64,000 nucleotides of DNA, from the NCBI GenBank assembly GCA_963820105.1, contig CAWFYI010000001.1:868001-932000 (forward strand), given 5' to 3'. Of the stretch, positions 54,504 to 61,167 are shown in pieces (the stretch's first letter is position 1; each line of letters opens with the position of its first letter). The notes under the pieces were generated by a model. That model searched no databases and was not told the DNA's origin. It worked only from the letters and a program-made list of their open reading frames with translations. Made by a program: the position numbers and the translations under genes. The stretch comes from CAWFYI01 sp963820105 (lineage in GTDB: Bacteria; Patescibacteriota; Saccharimonadia; Saccharimonadales; UBA4665).

Positions 54504-56440
54504 GGGCACAATCAGGCCGTCACCACGGTTCTCTTGACCGGGAGCGCAGTGGCCCAGACGCTTATGGGCTACGACGCGCTGGGCCAGGTGATCACCCAAA
54601 CCGACGCCCTGACGCGGCGAACCGTCACGCAGTACGACCAGTTGGGCCGGCCGCTAACGGTGACCGTCAACTATGTCGATGGGGTCTTTAGCGGTGGCAC
54701 GCCGGACGAAGACCTGCAGACGGTCACCACCTACGATGCCGCCGGCGACCGGCTGAGTGTGCGTGACCCCAAGTCCATCACCACCCGGTTCCAGTACGAC
54801 AAACTGGGCCAGATGACCGTGGTGACCGACGCGCTGACCGGCACCACCCGCTACGCCTTCGATGCCGCCGGGCAGGTCATCACTATCACGGATGCCCTGA
54901 CCCACACCACTGTGATGGCTTATGACCTGCTCGGCCGGCAGACGCGCCAGGCGGACGCGCTGGGCCATACCAGCGTCTACACCTACGATGCCGCCAGCAA
55001 CCGAGTGGGCCTGCTGGACGCCAACGGGAAAGTAACAACCTACACCTACGACCTAAATAACCAGCTGACCGCCATCGACTACCCGGCTGGCACGGCCGAT
55101 GTGGCCTTCACCTTCGATGGGGCCGGGCATCGCACGGTCATGATCGATGGGTTGGGGGTGACCACCTGGACCTACGACCTGCTCGGCCATCCCATCACCG
55201 TGACGGACCCATACAGCGCGGCGGTTGGCTATGCCTACGATTCCGCCGGCGATCGGCTGGCGCTGACCTACCCCGACTGCCGGGTGGCGCACTACGCCTA
55301 TGACCTGGCCGGGCGGCTGGTCCAGGTCTCGTCCCTGTGCCAGGACTCCGCCACCAACAACTACGGCTACGATGCGGCTGGGCGGCTGATCACCACCACC
55401 CTGGCCAACGGTATCACGTCCATCTACAGCTACGATGCCGCCGACCGGCTGCACACGCTGACCCACAGTCAGTTCGGCTGGACGCTGGGGGCTTACACCT
55501 ATACCGTGGACGCCAGCGGCAACCGCTCGGGGGTGATCGAAGCGCTGCAGCTCCCCAATAGCCTGCCGGGCACCATTTCAACAACGGTCATCAGCTACAC
55601 CTATGACAATCTCTACCGGCTGACGGAAGCCGATTACAGCAGCGGACAGGTGTTCACTTACACCTATGACGCGGTGGGTAACCGGCTGGGCGATGGCGGG
55701 CCGAGCGGCGCCACTGGTTATTCGTATGACATTGCCAACCGGCTGATCACCATCAGCGGCGGCATCACCTACACCTGGGACGCGGACGGCAACCTGATCG
55801 ACAACGGCCAGGGGGTGACCTACACGTATGACGCTGCCAACCGGCTGCTGGCGCTGAACGACACGACCTTCACCTTCGCTTACGACGGGCTGGGCAACCG
55901 GCTGCACCAGGTGGCGCAGGGCGTGCCAATCACCTATACCAACGACACGGCCGGCGACCTGTCCCAGGTGCTGGTGGAGACGACCAACACCGGCGCGACA
56001 ACGTACTTGTATGGGCTGGAGCGGCTGGCGCAGCAGAGCGCGGCCAGCACCGACTACTTCCTGGACGATGGCCTGGGCTCGGTGCGGCAACTGGCGGACG
56101 CCAGCGGGGAGATCACGCTGCTCAAGAACTACGAGCCGTTCGGGCGGGTCATCACGTCCACCGGCAGCGGCGCCACCCGCTACGACTTCGCCGGCGAGTA
56201 TAAGGACCCAGCCGCCTTTATTTTCCTTCGCGCAAGATATTATGCGAGTCGCCGAGGCCGCTTCACCACAACCGATTCCTGGACGAGGAATTACATTAAC
56301 TTGGCCGAGGCTGGGGTAAGTTATGACGACTCAGGCACCGGCCAGGTCAGCACCGGCGAATCGTACGCGGATTATACTCGGCCCCAGTCTCTCAACGCGT
56401 GGGCGTATGTCGAAGGGAATCCGTCTAACCACACAGATCC
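54504..56440 (+). repeat. Second copy of the RHS core (direct repeat of about 51.11-52.97 kb)
   Basis: From about 54504 the sequence follows the first cassette base for base with scattered changes (ACGCTNNTGGGCTACGACGC, then CAGTTTGGCTGGACGCTGGG blocks) until the core end, where the two tips diverge. Nearly 1.9 kb in the same orientation. Confidence 0.85.
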
Positions 56441-56585
56441 AACTGGTCATGGCGACACTGACAACTGTTTGATCAATCCCTGGCCACTAAACTTCAACCC
56501 ATTTGGAATATCTCCACCCGACACGAGCATCTGTCTTCCGTTTACCGGCGCCCCGCCGATTACAAAGCCTAAGAGCTTGTCTTAA
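54534..56585 (+). CDS. RHS core fragment (orphan cassette), interrupted by IS
   Basis: 683 codons, no plausible start or signal peptide: the TTG at 54534 lies within core homology, so this is a displaced 3' cassette. YD repeats, then the core end FLRARYYASRRGRFTTTDSW and EGNPSNHTDPTGHGD. The tip begins (CLPFTGAPPITKPK) and is cut at 56571 by the IS, whose terminus supplies the last three codons. The rest of the tip is at 57436-57939. Confidence 0.83.
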   Translation: MTGSAVAQTLMGYDALGQVITQTDALTRRTVTQYDQLGRPLTVTVNYVDGVFSGGTPDEDLQTVTTYDAAGDRLSVRDPKSITTRFQYDKLGQMTVVTDALTGTTRYAFDAAGQVITITDALTHTTVMAYDLLGRQTRQADALGHTSVYTYDAASNRVGLLDANGKVTTYTYDLNNQLTAIDYPAGTADVAFTFDGAGHRTVMIDGLGVTTWTYDLLGHPITVTDPYSAAVGYAYDSAGDRLALTYPDCRVAHYAYDLAGRLVQVSSLCQDSATNNYGYDAAGRLITTTLANGITSIYSYDAADRLHTLTHSQFGWTLGAYTYTVDASGNRSGVIEALQLPNSLPGTISTTVISYTYDNLYRLTEADYSSGQVFTYTYDAVGNRLGDGGPSGATGYSYDIANRLITISGGITYTWDADGNLIDNGQGVTYTYDAANRLLALNDTTFTFAYDGLGNRLHQVAQGVPITYTNDTAGDLSQVLVETTNTGATTYLYGLERLAQQSAASTDYFLDDGLGSVRQLADASGEITLLKNYEPFGRVITSTGSGATRYDFAGEYKDPAAFIFLRARYYASRRGRFTTTDSWTRNYINLAEAGVSYDDSGTGQVSTGESYADYTRPQSLNAWAYVEGNPSNHTDPTGHGDTDNCLINPWPLNFNPFGISPPDTSICLPFTGAPPITKPKSLS

Positions 56586-57431
56586 AAGGTGCCTATTTTC
56601 GTCGGGCGAGTCGGGCAGTCATCAGATCGATCATAGCGATATAGATCCATGTTTCAACGGTTTCGCACAACGCTTCATAATCTTTGCTCAGCCGGCGCGA
56701 ACGTCCCAGCCAGGCGAACGTCCGCTCCACGATCCAGCGCTTGGGCAGCACCACGAACTGGCTACCCTTGGCTTTCGCCACGATCTCCAGTTGAATGCGC
56801 CGATGGCCCCGGCCGGAGCGTACGTCGTGCAGCCATTGGCCTAACTCACCGCGGTAACTGGCGTCGGCCCAAATCTTTTTCAAGCGCCAGTGTTTGGTCT
56901 TCAGTGGCTGGAGCACTAACTCGGCGCCCATCCCGGTCTTGGATATCCGCCGCGTGCACGCGCACTTCCAGTACCAAGCCCAGCGTATCCACCAAAATAT
57001 GGCGTTTTCGGCCCTTTATTTTCTTGCCGGCATCATAGCCGCGAGGCCCCCCTTTTCAGTCGTCTTCACGCTTTGACTGTCCAAGATGGCGGCGCTGGCT
57101 TGCGGTTGGCGGCCGGCTGCCCGGCGCACTTGCTCGCGCAACGTCGAATGGATACGCGGCCAGGTGCCATCCAAACGCCACACGCGAAAGTAGGTGTAGA
57201 CCGTTTTCCAGAAAGGCAGATCATGCGGCATCAAACGCCATTGGCATCCCGTGCGACAGACGTACAAAAGCGCATTGACGATTTCGCGCCGCGAGTGTTC
57301 GGCGGGTCGACCACCCGCCTTCACTGCCGGTACTAACGGTTCTAATATGCGCCATTCTGCATCGGTCAAATCTGTGTCGTATCGTTCGCCGTTTAGCCAT
57401 GCGGCCATTTTAAGGCTTTTAAGACAGGCTC
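56573..57431. mobile_element. IS5-family insertion sequence, 859 bp
   Basis: Inverted ends GAGCTTGTCTTAAAA (56573-56587) and TTTTAAGACAGGCTC (57417-57431), one mismatch. TAA flanks both sides (56570-56572 and 57432-57434) as the target duplication. It carries one transposase on the minus strand. Confidence 0.9.
56593..57408 (-). CDS. IS5-family (IS427-like) transposase, two frames plus one break
   Basis: The upstream frame starts ATG 57408 (MAAWLNGERYDTDLTDAEWR, the DUF4096 head) and carries the first catalytic Asp in AILDSQSVKTTEKGG, stopping at 57016. The family continues GPRGYDAGKKIKGRKRH in the -1 frame, and the slippery heptamer G-GGG-GGC (57046-57052) sits exactly there, so programmed -1 shifting is likely. 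A further extra base near 56927 (CCC) puts the rest, with the second Asp (IWADASYRG) and the Glu (RWIVERTFAWL), in a third frame. That second break is a mutation or an error, so the element is probably inactive as read. Confidence 0.85.
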
Positions 57432-57435
57432 TAAG

Positions 57436-57939
57436 ACAAAAACCAAGCAGGAAACAAAATTTCAACCGCTCCCGGTGCCACTACCGTGCGATCCTGTTTT
57501 GCCGAGAACGAAACAAGAGCCAGTGACGTTGTATCACTATACTCGGGCTACGAATATTCCGAGCATCGTTGTGATGGGTCTCAACCCTTCTATACCAGTT
57601 GCAGGTAATCCCAAAGCCGATGCGCAATGGGGGCCTGGTCAATATTTCACAGATGTGCCTCCAAATGAGGCAGCGACAGTAACTCGATATCAATTTTCTT
57701 TTGCGTTGTTCAATCATCCGTTCAAACTGGGGAGCGCACCCTACAGTTTGTACGATATCGGCTGGCTTGAAATTGACGTGACTGGACTTTCAGTGCCACT
57801 CGTAGCGTCTACATTTGGCGCCAGATTTCCGAATCGGTCCATCTTTCTGCATTCGAGTAACTCTGTATTGCCCCTAGTTGACCGCCTAGTTAGTCAGGGT
57901 ATCGTGACATTTCAGCCTAGCCCAAGTGGTCAACGATGA
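57436..57939 (+). pseudogene. Severed HYD1-type ADP-ribosyltransferase toxin tip of the second RHS cassette
   Basis: Open in the RHS frame from 57433 once the IS is removed. LYHYTRATNIPSIVVMGLNP and WGPGQYFTDVPPNEA match the HYD1 signature family of ADP-ribosyltransferase-like toxins (H-Y-T and the GxYFTD block). Excision of the IS with one TAA joins ...ITKPK to TKTKQETKFQPLP without losing a codon. On its own this stretch has only internal starts (GTG 57475), so it is probably silent now. Confidence 0.82.
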
Positions 57940-58013
57940 CATGGTGTTCACGAGAACCGCAAAATTGGTAGTGCTGCTCAACCAGTGTTACCATTTAGCG
58001 TGGAGATACTAAT

Positions 58014-58280
58014 ATGCTAAAAATGCCATGGTTGGATCGCCTTCCCGGAAAAGAAGTGGAAGGCGGGATCCCAATAATAAATCAACTCTATTGGAATATA
58101 TCAGTTGTTTCAAATGAAGCAGGGTGGTTTGTCATGGCTGGCGGCGAGGATGTAATCTTGCAGACAGATTCTCCTGAGACGGCACAAGCGTTTCTCTATG
58201 GTTTGGGTTTGGCGTATGCCGTTCTCCCAGAGGAAGTATTCAAAACACTTCAAGCAGAAATGCGCAGGTGGGTAGAATAG
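58014..58280 (+). CDS. Candidate immunity protein for the HYD1 toxin, unrecognised family
   Basis: 88 aa from ATG 58014, 74 nt after the toxin tip, in the slot where immunity genes lie. LYWNISVVSNEAGWFVMAGG and ILQTDSPETAQAFLYGLGLA; acidic, no membrane segment, low Cys. I know no family for it. The role is inferred from position only. Confidence 0.55.
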   Translation: MLKMPWLDRLPGKEVEGGIPIINQLYWNISVVSNEAGWFVMAGGEDVILQTDSPETAQAFLYGLGLAYAVLPEEVFKTLQAEMRRWVE

Positions 58281-58509
58281 GGCCGCAGTCTTGGCGCCGC
58301 CAGTTGACCATCATATATATGTTTCCATCACAGCTGGCGATAGACCAGCGGTAATTGATGTCTATTCTGAGGTCTCGCAATGAACAATACAAAAGACGAG
58401 ACGGACCGATTTGGAAATCAGCCCATCTCGCCTTCTCTTGGGGGTAGCTGGATTATAGAGCGGCTTCGGCTGTCACCAAACCTCCGCTTGGCCTACGCTG
58501 GCTGGCTTC
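58281..58509. other. 229-nt spacer between immunity candidate and recombinases
   Basis: It holds an ATG frame at 58380 that runs into the recombinase 3' end; no clear homology, and no promoter or repeat that I can support. Confidence 0.5.
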
Positions 58510-59997
58510 CTATTCGGCCAGCGCGAGAATCCCGGTGCGCAACGTTTGCAGCGTCTCGACTTGTGTCTGATTAAGCGTCCCGCCGCGAAGGGAGTCTAGC
58601 AATGCCACCAATTCACCAGGGCTAGGCGGCGTTGCCCGAGTTTCACCCACCAGGCTCAAATGGCTCTCGATCTGCACCATTGCCCGGTAATAGTCGGCCG
58701 CGGCCGTGCCGTCGTACAGGCGGGCATAGCCCAGCGTGGTGTCGATCTTCTTGTGGCCCAGGATCAGCTGCACGGTCAACACTGGCGCGCCGGCGTTGAG
58801 CAGCAGCGTCGCCGCGCTATGCCGCAGTTGGTGCGGAGTGACCTGCACCCCGCAGCGCGCCTGGTACCACAAAAGCCGGGCGCGGCAATAGGCATCGTTC
58901 AACGGCTGGTGCCAATGCCCGAAAACCAGGCCGTTTCCTGTCATTGCCGGCCGCGGCTGGCCCAGATAACTTCGCAACGCGTTGATTGCGGGCGTGCTCA
59001 ACGGCACCAGCCGGTCCTTGAGCCCTTTAGACTGTTCAATGCGAATCCGCCTGTTTTCCCAGTCAATTTCGCCCAGGCGCAGGCGCCGGATCTCGCCGGT
59101 GCGCAGGCCGCTGTACAGCATCAGATAGATCCAGGCCCGGTCCATGACCGCCAGCGCGCGGGTCGTGGCATTGGCGTCGGCCGCCGTCTGCTCGACCGAC
59201 TCCAGCAGCCGGCGCAATTGTTCCACCGGCACATCGCGCGGGATGTGCTGGCTCTTGGGCATCAACTTCACACGCATCATGCGCTCGCTGATCGGGCGGC
59301 CGGTCTCGGCCAGGAACCGCAGGAAAGTTTGGAGCTGTAGCAAATCGCTGTTGAGCGTGACGGTGCCAATGCCGGCGGCCAGCCGCGCAGCCACGTGGTC
59401 TTCCCACCGGTTCGGCGTCAGGTCACGCAGGTCCTGCAAGGTGCCCAAGGTGGCCATCGAGCGCAGCACCGTGGTCAGTTTGCTCAGCAGTTCCATCGAA
59501 CGCTGGTGCTCTTCCGATTGCCTCCAATTCTTACGGCAGTGGGCCAGGTATACCCGCACATCCTCAGCCAGCCAATCGGGCAGCGTTTGCAGGAAGTATG
59601 TCCAATTGAGCTCATGGACCTTGCGGCGCCGGCTGGCCCGCTCGGGATCGCCCCGGCACTGCGCCAAGTACTGGTCGAGCTTATCCAGCCCGTCCCAGCG
59701 CGCGCGGCGCATCGAGCCGCTGGTGGTGCGGGCGGCCAGGTGCTCATATACCCGCGCCAGGTCAGCCGAATCGATTTCCCAATATGGCTTGCCCAGCAAG
59801 CCCAACGCGTCGCGAGCGGCAGTGCCATATAGGCCGATAGTGTGCCTTGCATAGCCACCGCGGCCGAGCCAGTAGTAGAACTGTTTATAGAACTCCTGGT
59901 TGCACTCCGGCCAATCGCCCATACGCTGGATGGCGGGATCATTCGGAATGCGGTTCTTGAATTTGAACGGGCGTTTGAAACCACGTCGCGGGCTCAT
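58510..59997 (-). CDS. Tyrosine recombinase, second of an overlapping pair
   Basis: 495 aa from ATG 59997. A long N-terminal region (core-binding helices, residues about 30-260) precedes the catalytic domain: Arg I in LYSGLRTGEIRRL, Lys in EQSKGLKDRLVPL, HxxR in TPHQLRHSAATLLL, LGHKKIDTTLGYARLYD with the nucleophilic Tyr. All active residues are present. It overlaps the first recombinase by 4 nt. The arrangement recalls Tn554 TnpA/TnpB and recombinase-in-trio elements. Confidence 0.88.
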   Translation of the reverse strand: MSPRRGFKRPFKFKNRIPNDPAIQRMGDWPECNQEFYKQFYYWLGRGGYARHTIGLYGTAARDALGLLGKPYWEIDSADLARVYEHLAARTTSGSMRRARWDGLDKLDQYLAQCRGDPERASRRRKVHELNWTYFLQTLPDWLAEDVRVYLAHCRKNWRQSEEHQRSMELLSKLTTVLRSMATLGTLQDLRDLTPNRWEDHVAARLAAGIGTVTLNSDLLQLQTFLRFLAETGRPISERMMRVKLMPKSQHIPRDVPVEQLRRLLESVEQTAADANATTRALAVMDRAWIYLMLYSGLRTGEIRRLRLGEIDWENRRIRIEQSKGLKDRLVPLSTPAINALRSYLGQPRPAMTGNGLVFGHWHQPLNDAYCRARLLWYQARCGVQVTPHQLRHSAATLLLNAGAPVLTVQLILGHKKIDTTLGYARLYDGTAAADYYRAMVQIESHLSLVGETRATPPSPGELVALLDSLRGGTLNQTQVETLQTLRTGILALAE

Positions 59998-60992
59998 GCC
60001 GCGCCGCCTTTCACGTCCAGCGGCAGGCGCTTGACCACTTCGACGATGGCGGCGTCGTAGTCGGATTGGAGCTGCTGATCCGAGAGGTGCACATAGACCT
60101 CGGTGGTCTGGAGCCGGACATGCCCCAACAGCCGCTGCAGGGTGGTGATCGGCACGCGCGCCTCGATCAGATGCCGTCCAAAGGTGTGGCGGAACTGGTG
60201 GCAGGTGATCCACAGGCCGGCCTCTCGGCAGTAACCGGCCAAACGATCTTGAATGCCAGTGACACTGATCCGGCGGCCGAAGCGATTCAGAAACACGGCC
60301 TGCTCCTTGACGACCGGCCGCACTTCGAGCCAGGCCTTCAAGGCCGCCAGGGGCTGGCGGGACAGGTAGGCCACGCGCTGCTTGCCGCCTTTGCCGTTAA
60401 GCCACAGCCGCGGCAGGCTGCCGGGCGACGGCTGGAGATACAGATCGTTTAGAGAGAGATTGTGGACCTCGCCCACGCGCAGCCCGCAGCGCAGCATGAG
60501 CAAGAACATCGCCCGATCGCGCGGGCTGGTGACGACGGCGAAGAAGCGTTCGAGTTGCGGGTCTTCGATATCGCGCGGGAGCGTCTCGCCCTGGTGGATG
60601 AAGTGGCGCTTGGGGATGACCGGGCAGGGCGGCGCATCGTCGGCTTCGAGATCGAGGAAATGGTAGAACGCGCCGAGGGCATCGAGACGGCGGTTGACGG
60701 TGGCGATGCTGTGCCCGCGCTCGCGGCTGTATTCGATGTAGGCATCGACATCGCGGACGTTGATTTCGCCCGGGTTCTTGTTTGCCCAGTTAAAGAAGAA
60801 GCGCAGGTCGCTGGTGTAGGGCAGGTAGGTCGAGGTGTGCGGGCGCTGCCGGGCGGAGCCATTTCTGAAAACGTTCGATTTCGGGTACCATGACGCAGCC
60901 TCCTGATAGTGAGTATGGGTGAGAACCTTGGCGGGTTTCTGAGCCCATAGCTTATCATCAGGAGTGCCCGTTTTCAGGCGCTGGACGGCCAA
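59994..60992 (-). CDS. Tyrosine recombinase, first of an overlapping pair
   Basis: 332 aa; the start is uncertain (TTG at 60992, family homology from about residue 50). SAM-like core-binding domain (YLPYTSDLRFFFNWANK), then Arg I in LRCGLRVGEVHNL, Lys in GKGGKQRVAYL, HxxR in CHQFRHTFGRHL, LLGHVRLQTTEVYVHL with Tyr. Complete active site. No third recombinase is seen, but the sequence upstream on this strand is RHS debris, so an end may be lost. Confidence 0.88.
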   Translation of the reverse strand: MAVQRLKTGTPDDKLWAQKPAKVLTHTHYQEAASWYPKSNVFRNGSARQRPHTSTYLPYTSDLRFFFNWANKNPGEINVRDVDAYIEYSRERGHSIATVNRRLDALGAFYHFLDLEADDAPPCPVIPKRHFIHQGETLPRDIEDPQLERFFAVVTSPRDRAMFLLMLRCGLRVGEVHNLSLNDLYLQPSPGSLPRLWLNGKGGKQRVAYLSRQPLAALKAWLEVRPVVKEQAVFLNRFGRRISVTGIQDRLAGYCREAGLWITCHQFRHTFGRHLIEARVPITTLQRLLGHVRLQTTEVYVHLSDQQLQSDYDAAIVEVVKRLPLDVKGGAA

Positions 60993-61004
60993 GTTTAATG
61001 TAAT

Positions 61005-61124
61005 GACCCCACGGGCTTGACGTACCTCAGAGCCCGATATTTAGATTCCCGCCGAGGCCGCTTCATCCAAGCCGATTCTTGGACTGGTAATTACATTAAC
61101 TTGATCCAGATGGGGATTCGCTGA
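61005..61124 (+). pseudogene. RHS core-end remnant
   Basis: 40 codons reading DPTGLTYLRARYLDSRRGRF then IQADSWTGNYINL, the same core end as at about 56.2 kb, closed by TGA at 61122-61124. A third RHS scrap, lying where the recombinase module ends; the module may have landed inside an RHS gene or beside it. Confidence 0.75.
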
Positions 61125-61167
61125 TATGAGCCTTATCTACCGGATAGGCAAAAGCAGGTGGATCGGC

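Noticed and set aside
58380..58574. 64-codon frame from ATG
   Set aside because: It runs into the recombinase 3' end and its last third is antisense to it; possibly a truncated gene but unsupported.
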